Positions 21,333 to 33,620 of a stretch of 64,000 bases of DNA are shown piece after piece (the first letter of the stretch is position 1; each line of letters starts with the position of its first letter). The translations under genes and the position numbers were made by a program. The notes beneath the pieces were generated by a model, which was given only the letters and a program-made list of their open reading frames with translations, ran no database searches and had not been told where the DNA came from. This stretch comes from Devosia oryzisoli (GTDB lineage Bacteria; Pseudomonadota; Alphaproteobacteria; Rhizobiales; Devosiaceae), in assembly GCF_014837245.1 (NCBI RefSeq), contig NZ_JACYFU010000001.1, forward strand, positions 248,001 through 312,000, written 5' to 3'.

Positions 21333-22274
21333 TCAGGGCAGGCGGGCCAGCCGCTCGGTCAGGAGCGTGAAAAAGCCTTCCGCGTCGCCCGAGCGCATGA
21401 AGGTGGCATTGGCCGGGCGGCCGGAGACGTGCCAGTAATCGGCGACCGTCATGCCCACCGTCAGTTCGCTGGCTGTCTCGATGGTCACGTTGCAGTGCCG
21501 CCCCTCGAACAGGTCGGGCTTGAGCAAATAGGCGATGACGGTCGGGTCATGCAGCGGCGCGCCTTCCCAGCCGTATTTCTTGAGGTCGAAGCTTTCCGAG
21601 AAGGTCAGCATGTCGTAGACGGCCTGGCCAGCCCGGTTGCCGATCGCGCGGATTGCGTCGAGCCGGGCCGGGGTGGACTGTATCATGTGCGTTACATCGA
21701 GCGGCAAGATGGTGATCGGTGCGCCGCAGCGCATGACGACGTCGGCTGCCTCAGGGTCGACATAGATATTGAATTCGGCGGCCGGGGTGATGTTTCCCAC
21801 CTCGAAATAGGCCCCGCCCATCATGACGATTTCGGCGATTCTCCCGGCGATCTCGGGCGCCTTGACGAGCGCCATGCCGATATTGGTCAGCGGCCCGAGC
21901 GTGCAGAGCGTGATCGACTTCGGCTCGGCGGCGAGCAGCGTTTCGATGATGTAGTCGACGCCGTGTTGCTTCTGGAGCGGGATCTGCGGCGTGGGGAGGT
22001 CCGGGCCGTTGAGACCGGTGTCGCCGTGGACGTGTTCCGCCGTCACCAGCGTGCGGCGCATGGGGCGTGCGTAGCCGGCATAGACGGGGATGTCGGTGCG
22101 GCCGGAGAGTTCAACGACTTTGCGGGCGTTGGTCGCGTTGTGGTGCAGGCCGACATTCCCCGCGACCGCCACGATGCCCAGCACCTCCAACTCCTCGCGC
22201 GACGCCAGGGCCAGAAGAATGGCGACGGCATCGTCCTGACCGGGATCGGTGTCGATGATGATCTTGCGGGGCAT
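21333..22274 (-). CDS. Nucleoside hydrolase (IunH/Rih family), second copy
   Basis: This 313-residue nucleoside N-ribohydrolase starts MPRKIIIDTDPGQDDAVAIL, which includes the DTDPGxDD metal-binding signature. Other conserved parts are AGNVGLHHNATNARKV, MMGGAYFEVGNITPAAEFNI (with the EFNIYVDPEAA loop) and APLHDPTVIAYLLKPDLF, which has the catalytic-site HDP. The sequence follows the purine/pyrimidine-nonspecific IunH pattern more closely than the copy at 14485. Role: salvage of nucleosides. It is a single gene between convergent and divergent neighbours. Confidence 0.92.
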   Translation of the reverse strand: MPRKIIIDTDPGQDDAVAILLALASREELEVLGIVAVAGNVGLHHNATNARKVVELSGRTDIPVYAGYARPMRRTLVTAEHVHGDTGLNGPDLPTPQIPLQKQHGVDYIIETLLAAEPKSITLCTLGPLTNIGMALVKAPEIAGRIAEIVMMGGAYFEVGNITPAAEFNIYVDPEAADVVMRCGAPITILPLDVTHMIQSTPARLDAIRAIGNRAGQAVYDMLTFSESFDLKKYGWEGAPLHDPTVIAYLLKPDLFEGRHCNVTIETASELTVGMTVADYWHVSGRPANATFMRSGDAEGFFTLLTERLARLP

Positions 22275-22501
22275 GGGCTTCTTTCCCTTGGTATCGGATG
22301 TGTTCGGCGCGGGACATTAGCCAAGGCGCAGACAGCGGTCGACTGGTCCTGGCCGAGACAACCACTGGAAAAAAGGCATTGCCGCACCGAATCCTGGGAT
22401 GGCTCACCGCCCGATGGCTCGACACGCAGCCATGCGTCTGGCCCGCTTGACGGCGCCCGAAGCACCAACCACTGTCTGCGGCCTGAGAAACGGGAGCAGC
22501 C

Positions 22502-24361
22502 ATGGCCGGCCAAGTTATAGGACATGCGGCGGACGCCGCGGCGCATGGCGTCGATCTTGTGCCGATCGTGGCCCTGCTGGGCGCCGGGGTTATCGCGGTG
22601 CCGCTGTTCCGGCGGCTGGGCCTCGGCTCGGTGCTCGGTTATCTGGCAGCGGGCCTCCTGCTGGGACCTTCGGGTATCGGGCTGATCAACGATCCCGCCT
22701 CGGTGCTCGCCGCCGCCGAACTGGGCGTCGTGATGTTCCTGTTCATCATCGGGCTCGAGATGGAGCCGCAACGCCTGTGGTCGCTGCGCAAGCAGATCTT
22801 CGGGCTGGGGGCCATTCAGGTCGTGGGGTGCGGTGCGCTGTTGACGGGCGCCGGCGTTTTGCTCGGCTTCGATCCGGTCGTGGCCTTTGTTGCCGGAATG
22901 GGTTTCGTCCTGACCTCGACGGCCATCGTGATGCAGATCCTGGGCGAGCGCGGCGAACTGGCGACGGAGAGCGGGCAGAAGATGGTGTCCATCCTGCTGC
23001 TCGAGGACCTCGCCATCGTGCCGCTCCTCGCCATCGTGGCCTTCCTCTCCCCCTCGACCGGAGACGAGAGCCTGTGGGCGCGGACGGTCGGTTTCGGGAT
23101 CGCCATCGGGGCGGTCTTGCTGCTGATCTTCCTTGGCCGCCGCATCATGAACCCGTTCTTTTCCCTGATGGCACAGGCCAGGGTGCAGGAGGTGATGACG
23201 GCCGCGGCGCTGCTGGTGGTGCTGGGGGCTGCGCTGCTGTTCCAGGCCAGTGGCCTCTCCATGGCGATGGGCGCGTTCCTCGCTGGCGTGCTGCTCTCCA
23301 CGTCCACCTTCAAGCATCAGCTCGAAGCGGACGTGGAACCGTTTCGCGGCCTGCTGCTGGGCCTGTTCTTCCTTGCTGTGGGGATGTCGCTCGATCTCTC
23401 GGTTGTGGCTGCCAACTGGGGCATTATTGCCCTTAGCGTCGTCGTCTACATGGCGCTCAAGGCCGGCGCCATCTACGGGCTGGCGCGTCTGCTGAAGTCT
23501 GACCATGGGGAGGCGCTGGAGCGGGCGGTGCTGATGGGGCAGGGCGGCGAGTTCGCCTTCGTGCTCTACACCACGTCGGCGGCGGCCGGGCTCATCGATG
23601 GCCCCACCAACGCCATCTTCACCGCCGTGGTCATCATCTCCATGGTAGTGACGCCCTTCGCGATGATCCCCATGCGCTGGTTCATGCCGAAACCGACACA
23701 GTCCTTCGATGGCGTCGAGAAGGCGGATGGGTTGTCGGCGCGCATCCTCATCATCGGCTTTGGGCGCTTCGGGCAGATTGCCAGCCAGCCGTTGCTGGCC
23801 ATGCGGCACTCGGTGTCCATCATAGACAACGACACCGATATGATCAGGGCCGCCGCACAGATCGGCTTCAAGGTCCATTATGGCGACGGGACGCGCCTCG
23901 ACATCCTGCGCGCGGCTGGGGCAGGGACGGCGGACCTTATTTTGGTTTGCACGGACAAGCCCGACCAAACCACGCGTATCGCTGAACTGTTGCGGAACGA
24001 GTTTCCGCTGGCCCGCGTCATGGCACGCGCGTTCGATCGTCAGCACGCCATCCAGCTGGTGCGCATCGGCGTGGAATATCAGCGTCGCGAGCTCTTCGAT
24101 TCGGCCCTCACCTTCGGGGGTGAAGCCATCCGCATGCTCGGGGCGGAGACGCAGCAGGTGGAGGACGTGCTCGAGGGCGTTCGGAACCGCGACAGCCAGC
24201 GCTTCGAGCTGCAACTGAACGGAAATGACTGGCGGGAGCTGGGGCAATTGCTGTTGTCCAATGCCCGCGAACAGGCGCGGGAAGGCGGCGTTGCCGTGTC
24301 GGATGAAAGTGCCGAAGAGGCGATCGGGGAGTCGAGCAGACAAGAACCCGGAGCGGCGTGA
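22502..24361 (+). CDS. Kef-type monovalent cation:proton antiporter (CPA2) with TrkA-N domain
   Basis: This 619-residue protein has an N-terminal Na/H-exchanger membrane domain (about 12 hydrophobic segments, residues 15-385). It is followed by a RCK/TrkA-N Rossmann domain starting ILIIGFGRFGQIASQPLL (about residue 418), with the acidic IIDND ribose-binding strand end. KefB/KefC-type motifs such as LGVVMFLFIIGLEMEP and GMSLDLSV are present. It probably exchanges K+ for H+ under nucleotide or thiol control, as KefB/C do. No KefF/G quinone reductase partner lies next to it. The exact ion and regulator are inferred. Confidence 0.9.
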   Translation: MAGQVIGHAADAAAHGVDLVPIVALLGAGVIAVPLFRRLGLGSVLGYLAAGLLLGPSGIGLINDPASVLAAAELGVVMFLFIIGLEMEPQRLWSLRKQIFGLGAIQVVGCGALLTGAGVLLGFDPVVAFVAGMGFVLTSTAIVMQILGERGELATESGQKMVSILLLEDLAIVPLLAIVAFLSPSTGDESLWARTVGFGIAIGAVLLLIFLGRRIMNPFFSLMAQARVQEVMTAAALLVVLGAALLFQASGLSMAMGAFLAGVLLSTSTFKHQLEADVEPFRGLLLGLFFLAVGMSLDLSVVAANWGIIALSVVVYMALKAGAIYGLARLLKSDHGEALERAVLMGQGGEFAFVLYTTSAAAGLIDGPTNAIFTAVVIISMVVTPFAMIPMRWFMPKPTQSFDGVEKADGLSARILIIGFGRFGQIASQPLLAMRHSVSIIDNDTDMIRAAAQIGFKVHYGDGTRLDILRAAGAGTADLILVCTDKPDQTTRIAELLRNEFPLARVMARAFDRQHAIQLVRIGVEYQRRELFDSALTFGGEAIRMLGAETQQVEDVLEGVRNRDSQRFELQLNGNDWRELGQLLLSNAREQAREGGVAVSDESAEEAIGESSRQEPGAA

Positions 24362-24393
24362 CTGTACCCGAAGGGGGTTTCCCCTGCCTTAAT

Positions 24394-24416
24394 TAAGTGC
24401 CAGAGTGTCGCACTTA
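24394..24416. promoter_or_regulatory. Inverted repeat upstream of glgP
   Basis: TAAGTGC (24394-24400) and GCACTTA (24410-24416) form a perfect 7-bp inverted repeat with a nine-base spacer, just before the GAGGGGAA ribosome-binding region of glgP. It could be an operator for a dimeric regulator or a small leader hairpin. The surrounding TTAATTAA makes this the only AT-rich patch here, so a promoter is likely. Confidence 0.45.
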
Positions 24417-24450
24417 GAGGGGAACATCGACATGCACTTTGGATCGCGAT

Positions 24451-26922
24451 ATGCCGCAGAAGCCGATCGTCTACGATGCTCCGACGCCCGAACCCCGGGC
24501 CACCACGGTTGAGGCGCTCCAGGCGCAAATCCTTGAGAAGCTGACTTATTCCATCGGCAAGGATCCGATCGTCGCGCGGCCGCACGACTGGCTGGCAGCC
24601 ACGATCTATGCCGTCCGCGATCGCATCATGGACCGTTGGATGGAGAGTTCGCGCGAGACGTGGCGGACCTCCAACAAACGCGTCTACTACCTCAGCCTCG
24701 AGTTCCTGATCGGCCGCCTGATGCGCGACGCCATGAGCAATGTGCAACTCATGGAGCCCGTGCAGCAGGCGCTGAAGAACCTCAATGTCGACCTGGGCGA
24801 CCTAATCAACATGGAGCCCGATGCGGCGCTCGGCAATGGCGGTCTCGGCCGTCTGGCCGCGTGTTTCCTTGAATCCATGTCGACGCTGAAGATTCCGGCC
24901 TATGGCTATGGCATCCGCTATGTGCACGGGCTGTTCCGGCAGGAGATGAGCGAAGGCTGGCAGGTCGAGCTGCCCGAAGAATGGCTGGCGCATGGCAATC
25001 CGTGGGAGTTCGAGCGGCGCGAGAGCGCCTATGAGGTCGGGTTTGGCGGTCACGTCGAGCCGGTCACCGACCCGGATGGCTTGATCCGCCAGGAGTGGCG
25101 GCCCAATGATCACCTGTTGGCCGTGGCCTATGATACGCCGATCGTCGGTTGGCGTGGCGCCCGCGTCAACACGCTGCGGCTCTGGAGCGCGCAGCCGATC
25201 GACCCGATCCTGCTCGACAAGTTCAACTCCGGCGACCACATCGGCGCGCTCGAAGAGAGCGCCCGCGCCGAAGCCATCACCCGCGTCCTCTACCCCGCCG
25301 ATTCGACGCCGGCAGGGCAGGAACTGCGGCTGCGCCAGGAGTTCTTCTTCTCCTCGGCTTCGCTGCAGGACATCGTGCGCCGGCACATCCAGCAGTACGG
25401 TGACCTGACGTCCCTGCCAGACAAGGTGGCGATCCAGCTCAACGATACACACCCCGCCATTTCCGTCGCCGAGCTCATGCGCATCCTGGTCGATGACAAC
25501 GGTATGAAATGGGCCGATGCGTGGAAGGTCACCAAGGGCACGTTCGGCTACACCAATCACACGCTGCTGCCCGAGGCGCTCGAAAGCTGGCCGGTGGCGC
25601 TGCTCGAGCGCCTGCTGCCTCGGCACATGCAGATCATCTACCAGATCAACGCGGACATTCTGGGCGAAGCCCGCAACCGGGCCAAGTTCACCGACCAGCA
25701 GATCGCCAATGTGTCGCTGATCGACGAGCATGGCGGGCGGCGCGTGCGCATGGGACAACTGGCTTTTGTCGGCTCGCACTCGATCAACGGCGTTTCGGCC
25801 CTGCACACCGAACTGATGAAGCAGACGGTCTTTGCCGACCTGCACAAGCTCTACCCCGAGCGCATCAACAACAAGACCAACGGTATCACGCCGCGGCGCT
25901 GGCTGATGCAGTGCAACCCCGGTCTCACCAGGCTCATTTCGGACCGGATCGGGCCAGCCTTTCTCGATGACATCGAGAAACTGCGCGGGCTGGAAGCCCA
26001 TGCCGACGACCCCGGGTTCCAGAGCCAGTTCGCCGCCGTCAAGCGCGCCAACAAGGAGCGCCTCGCGCGGCTGATAAAGGACCGGATGAACATCACCGTC
26101 TCGCCCGAGGCGCTGTTCGACGTGCAGATCAAGCGAATCCACGAATACAAGCGGCAGTTGCTCAACATCATCCAGGCCGTTGCCCTCTATGATGAAATCC
26201 GCGCCCATCCGGAGCGGGACTGGATGCCGCGCGTCAAGATCTTCGCGGGCAAGGCCGCCCCGAGCTACTGGAACGCCAAGCTCATCATCAAGCTCATCAA
26301 CGACGTCGCCCGTGTCATCAACAACGACCCAGCGGTGCGCGGTCTGCTCAAGGTGGTGTTCCTGCCCAACTACAATGTGAGCCTGGCCGAAGTGATCGTG
26401 CCGGCGGCCGATCTCAGCGAGCAGATATCGACGGCCGGCATGGAAGCATCGGGCACCGGCAACATGAAGTTCATGGCCAATGGCGCCATCACCATCGGCA
26501 CAATGGATGGCGCCAATGTGGAGATGCACAAGGAGGTGGGGGCGGACAATATCGTCATCTTCGGGCTCTCAACCGAGGAAGTCGAGGACAAGCGCAGCCG
26601 CAACGAAGTGCCGCGCACCGCCATCGACAGCTCTCCGCGGCTGAGCGAGGCGCTCGAGTCGATTGCGTCGGGCGTGTTCTCGCCGGACGATCCGCACCGG
26701 TACCGGGATCTTATCGGCGGGCTCTACGACCATGACTGGTTCATGGTGGCGCGCGACTTCGACAGCTATTGGGATGCGCAGATGCGCGTCAATGCGCTGT
26801 GGAACAACAAGCCAAAATGGCTGGGCATGGCGATCCGCAACACCGCCGCCGTCGGTTTCTTCTCGTCCGACCGGACGATCCGGCAATATGCACACGATAT
26901 CTGGAACGTACCCACCGCTTGA
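24451..26922 (+). CDS. glgP: Glycogen phosphorylase
   Basis: This 823-residue PLP enzyme releases glucose-1-phosphate from glycogen chain ends. Visible family segments are NMEPDAALGNGGLGRLAACF, EEWLAHGNPWE, the RIHEYKRQLLN region and EASGTGNMKFMANGAITIG, with the PLP lysine near residue 673. I give the ATG at 24451; an in-frame TTG at 24439 would add four residues. The best-spaced GAGGGG fits an out-of-frame ATG at 24432 that opens only a short frame, so the true start is uncertain. It heads the glycogen operon and is 93 bp from glgB. Confidence 0.95.
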   Translation: MPQKPIVYDAPTPEPRATTVEALQAQILEKLTYSIGKDPIVARPHDWLAATIYAVRDRIMDRWMESSRETWRTSNKRVYYLSLEFLIGRLMRDAMSNVQLMEPVQQALKNLNVDLGDLINMEPDAALGNGGLGRLAACFLESMSTLKIPAYGYGIRYVHGLFRQEMSEGWQVELPEEWLAHGNPWEFERRESAYEVGFGGHVEPVTDPDGLIRQEWRPNDHLLAVAYDTPIVGWRGARVNTLRLWSAQPIDPILLDKFNSGDHIGALEESARAEAITRVLYPADSTPAGQELRLRQEFFFSSASLQDIVRRHIQQYGDLTSLPDKVAIQLNDTHPAISVAELMRILVDDNGMKWADAWKVTKGTFGYTNHTLLPEALESWPVALLERLLPRHMQIIYQINADILGEARNRAKFTDQQIANVSLIDEHGGRRVRMGQLAFVGSHSINGVSALHTELMKQTVFADLHKLYPERINNKTNGITPRRWLMQCNPGLTRLISDRIGPAFLDDIEKLRGLEAHADDPGFQSQFAAVKRANKERLARLIKDRMNITVSPEALFDVQIKRIHEYKRQLLNIIQAVALYDEIRAHPERDWMPRVKIFAGKAAPSYWNAKLIIKLINDVARVINNDPAVRGLLKVVFLPNYNVSLAEVIVPAADLSEQISTAGMEASGTGNMKFMANGAITIGTMDGANVEMHKEVGADNIVIFGLSTEEVEDKRSRNEVPRTAIDSSPRLSEALESIASGVFSPDDPHRYRDLIGGLYDHDWFMVARDFDSYWDAQMRVNALWNNKPKWLGMAIRNTAAVGFFSSDRTIRQYAHDIWNVPTA

Positions 26923-27015
26923 AGTGTTCTGTATGCTGGAGCGGTGGTTCCGCAAACGATCAGACGGTCTTGAAATTACACGTCGAACAGATTCGGCACA
27001 GGCAGGAGTGACGGG

Positions 27016-29205
27016 GTGAGCAAAGAGGACTGGCAAGCCGACGGGCGCGACGTCGAAGCGATTGTTTCGGGGCGCCACAGCAACGCCTTTTCGGTCCTCG
27101 GGCTGCACGACATAGCGGGGACATGGGTCCTCCGGGCATTCATTCCTCATGCCGAGAGCGTCACGGCCTTCAAGCTCGATGGCGCCGAACTGGGGCGGCT
27201 GACTCCGCGTCATCCGGCGGGCTTCTTCGAGGGCAAGGTGCCGCTCGACCGGCGCCAGCCGATCCGCTACCTGGCGCGCAATGCCGGGGGCGAGTGGACG
27301 GTTTTCGACCCCTATTCCTTCGGCCCGGTGCTGGGTCCGATGGATGATTACTACATCGGGGAAGGCAGCCATCTGCGCCTCTTCGATAAGCTCGGCGCGC
27401 ACGAGATGGAGTTCGAGGGCATTCACGGCACCCATTTTGCCGTATGGGCGCCCAATGCCCAGCGTGTTTCGGTGGTCGGCCCCTGGAACGAGTGGGACGG
27501 GCGGCGCCACCCGATGCGCAACCGCAATGGCATCTGGGAAGTGTTCATCCCCGTGCTGGGGACCGGCACGCTCTACAAATACGAAATCATCGGCCCCAAT
27601 GGCCAGGTCATGCCGCTCAAGGCGGACCCGTTCGCCCGGCAGGCGGAGTTGCGGCCACGCACGGCGTCGGTGGTGCCCGACCCGACGCCCTTCACCTGGA
27701 CCGACCAGAAATACATGGAAGAGCGGGCCGCGCGCGACTGGCGGCGCACGCCGATGTCCATCTACGAAGTCCATCTTGGCTCCTGGCGGCGGCAGCCGGA
27801 TGGCGGTTTCCTCAGCTATGATCAACTGGCCGAACAGCTGGTGCCCTACGCTGCGGACATGGGCTACACCCATATCGAGCTCCTGCCCATTTCCGAGCAT
27901 CCCTACGACCCGAGCTGGGGCTACCAGCCCACCGGCCTTTACGCACCGACCGCGCGGTTCGGCGACCCAGCCGGGTTCGCCCGGTTTGTCGACGCTGCGC
28001 ACGAGGCCGGTCTCGGGGTGATCCTCGATTGGGTCCCTGCGCACTTTCCCACCGATGAGCACGGCCTCAGCCATTTCGATGGCACCGCGCTCTATGAACA
28101 CGCCGACCCGCGCCAGGGTTTCCACCCGGACTGGAACACGGCGATCTACAATTTCGGGCGCCAGGAAGTCTCGAGCTTCCTCACCAACAACGCGCTCTAC
28201 TGGTTCGATGCCTTCCATATCGACGGCCTGCGTGTCGATGCGGTGGCGTCCATGCTCTACCTCGACTATTCCCGCCAGCCGGGTGAGTGGGTGCCGAACA
28301 AGCATGGCGGCAACCAGAACCTCGAGGCCGTGGCCTTTCTCCAGCGCGTCAATGAAGAGGTCTATCGCCAGTTCCCTGGCGCCTTCATGATCGCCGAGGA
28401 GTCCACGTCCTGGCCCGGTGTCAGCGCACCCGTCTATACCGGTGGCCTCGGCTTCGGCTTCAAGTGGAACATGGGTTTCATGAACGACACGCTGCGCTTC
28501 ATGAGCCGGGAGGCGATCCACCGTCGCTATCACCACGGCGACATGACGTTCGGCCTCGTCTACGCGTTCAGCGAGAACTTCGTTTTGCCCATCAGCCACG
28601 ACGAGGTGGTGCACGGCAAGGGCTCGCTGCTGACCAAGATGCCGGGGGACGACTGGCAGAAGTTCGCCAATATGCGCGCCTATCTCGCCTTCATGTGGGG
28701 CCATCCGGGCAAGAAGCTTCTGTTCATGGGCCAGGAATTCGCCCAGCGCGAGGAATGGTCGGAGGATGGGGCGCTCGACTGGTGGCTGCTGGATGCGCCG
28801 GCTCACGAGGGCATGCGCCGTCTCGTGGCCGATCTCAATGCCGCCTATCGCAGCCTGCCGGCGCTACATGAGTGCGACTGCGAGCCCGACGGCTTTGAAT
28901 GGCTGATCGGCAATGACCAGGCGAACTCGGTTTTGGCCTGGGTGCGCAAGGCGCCCGGGGCCGATCCCGTGCTGGTCATATCCAATTTCACGCCAGTGCC
29001 ACGCAGCGGCTATAAAGTGCCGATGCCGCAGACCGGGCGCTGGGTGGAGCGTTTGAATACCGACGCGGGCTGGTATGCGGGTGGGAACACCGGCAATCAG
29101 GGTGCGGTCATCGCCTATGCTGTCGAAGGGCAGCACTGGCCAGCGGAGGCAGAAATCTACCTGCCGCCGCTGGCAACGCTGTTTCTCAAGTTCGAGGCGG
29201 CGTGA
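27016..29205 (+). CDS. glgB: 1,4-alpha-glucan branching enzyme
   Basis: This 729-residue GH13 enzyme creates alpha-1,6 branches in glycogen. It has an N-terminal CBM48-like region (about residues 15-210; HGTHFAVWAPNAQRVSVVG) and a catalytic barrel. The barrel shows ISEHPYDPSWGYQPTGLYAP, the nucleophile in DGLRVDAVASMLYLDYSR, the acid/base Glu in MIAEESTSWPGV and PISHDEVVHGKGSLL. It starts with GTG, preceded by AGGAGTGACGGG. Length matches the family. It lies between glgP and glgC in the glycogen operon. Confidence 0.96.
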   Translation: MSKEDWQADGRDVEAIVSGRHSNAFSVLGLHDIAGTWVLRAFIPHAESVTAFKLDGAELGRLTPRHPAGFFEGKVPLDRRQPIRYLARNAGGEWTVFDPYSFGPVLGPMDDYYIGEGSHLRLFDKLGAHEMEFEGIHGTHFAVWAPNAQRVSVVGPWNEWDGRRHPMRNRNGIWEVFIPVLGTGTLYKYEIIGPNGQVMPLKADPFARQAELRPRTASVVPDPTPFTWTDQKYMEERAARDWRRTPMSIYEVHLGSWRRQPDGGFLSYDQLAEQLVPYAADMGYTHIELLPISEHPYDPSWGYQPTGLYAPTARFGDPAGFARFVDAAHEAGLGVILDWVPAHFPTDEHGLSHFDGTALYEHADPRQGFHPDWNTAIYNFGRQEVSSFLTNNALYWFDAFHIDGLRVDAVASMLYLDYSRQPGEWVPNKHGGNQNLEAVAFLQRVNEEVYRQFPGAFMIAEESTSWPGVSAPVYTGGLGFGFKWNMGFMNDTLRFMSREAIHRRYHHGDMTFGLVYAFSENFVLPISHDEVVHGKGSLLTKMPGDDWQKFANMRAYLAFMWGHPGKKLLFMGQEFAQREEWSEDGALDWWLLDAPAHEGMRRLVADLNAAYRSLPALHECDCEPDGFEWLIGNDQANSVLAWVRKAPGADPVLVISNFTPVPRSGYKVPMPQTGRWVERLNTDAGWYAGGNTGNQGAVIAYAVEGQHWPAEAEIYLPPLATLFLKFEAA

Positions 29206-29264
29206 CGGCTTATCAAGGAACACGTCCCGGGGGGTAAAAAGCCGGGCGCTTGGAGGGAAACAGA

Positions 29265-30532
29265 ATGGCAGACTACCGGGTACCTTCGCCCCTGGCGCGC
29301 GAGGCCATGGCCTATGTGCTGGCGGGAGGGCGCGGCACGCGCCTGATGGAACTGACGGATCGCCGCGCCAAGCCGGCCGTCTATTTCGGCGGCAAGGCGC
29401 GCATCATCGACTTTGCGCTGTCCAACGCCATCAACTCCGGCATCCGCCGCATTTCGGTGGCCACGCAGTATCAGGCCCACAGCCTGATCCGGCACCTGTC
29501 GCGCGGCTGGAACTTCCTGCGCCAGGAACGCAACGAGAGCTTCGACGTCCTGCCGGCCAGCCAGCGGGTTTCGGAAACGCAGTGGTACGAAGGCACGGCC
29601 GACGCAGTGTTCCAGAACATGGACATCATCGAGGATTACGGCCCGCGCTACATCGTGATCCTGGCTGGCGACCACATCTACAAGATGGACTACGAGATCA
29701 TGCTGCGCCAGCACGTGGACACGGGGGCCGACGTGACCGTGGGGTGCCTCGAAGTGCCGCGTGCGGAAGCGAGCGCGTTCGGGGTGATGCATGTCGATGG
29801 CCGCGACCGGATCGTGGACTTCGTGGAAAAGCCCAAGGACCCGCCCGGCATGCCGGACAAGCCGGACATGGCGCTGGCCTCCATGGGCATCTATGTGTTC
29901 GAGACGCGCTTCCTCATGGAACAACTACGTCGCGATGCCGCGACCGAAGGCTCGAACCGCGATTTCGGCAAGGACATCATCCCCTATATCGTCAAGAACG
30001 GGACGGCCTGGGCCCATCGCTTCACCCGCTCCTGCGTGCGCTCGAGCAATGAAACCGTCTCCTACTGGCGCGACGTGGGCACGGTGGATGCCTATTGGAA
30101 GGCCAATATTGACCTCACCGACATCACCCCGCAGCTTGACCTCTACGATCGCGACTGGCCGATCTGGACCTATGCCGAGATCACGCCGCCGGCCAAGTTC
30201 GTGCACGATTTCGACGGGCGCCGAGGTTCGGCCGTCAACTCTCTGGTCTCGGGCGACTGCATCATCTCCGGCGGTCACCTGCAGCGCACGCTGCTCTCGA
30301 CCGGCAGCCGCGTCCATTCCTACTCGGTGCTGGAGGAGGCGGTGGTGCTGCCCTATTGCGACATCGGGCGCAACGCGCGGCTCAAGAAGGTCGTCATCGA
30401 CCGCGGCGTCAGCGTGCCCGAGGGGCTGGTGGTCGGGGAGGACCCCGAATTCGACGCCAAATGGTTCCGGCGCACGGAAGAAGGGGTGACGCTCGTCACC
30501 CAGCCGATGATCAACCGGTACCTGGCCGATCG

Positions 30533-30536
<4 letters not shown>
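29265..30536 (+). CDS. glgC: Glucose-1-phosphate adenylyltransferase
   Basis: This 423-residue ADP-glucose pyrophosphorylase makes ADP-glucose from ATP and glucose-1-phosphate, the committed and usually allosterically controlled step of glycogen synthesis. The N-terminus has [20 protein letters not shown] (nucleotide binding) and [31 protein letters not shown] and [11 protein letters not shown] follow, then a C-terminal left-handed beta-helix region. I start at the ATG preceded by GGAGGGAAACAGA; an upstream in-frame TTG overlaps this site. The stop overlaps glgA (ATGA). Confidence 0.96.
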
Positions 30537-33608
<3,072 letters not shown>

Positions 33609-33620
33609 AACGGTCTATCC

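Noticed and set aside
30356-30532. 59-codon N-terminal extension of glgA
   Set aside because: It lies wholly inside glgC and is arginine/proline-rich. GlgA homologues start at the IEVLSVASE strand, and the ATGA overlap with glgC is a normal coupled start.
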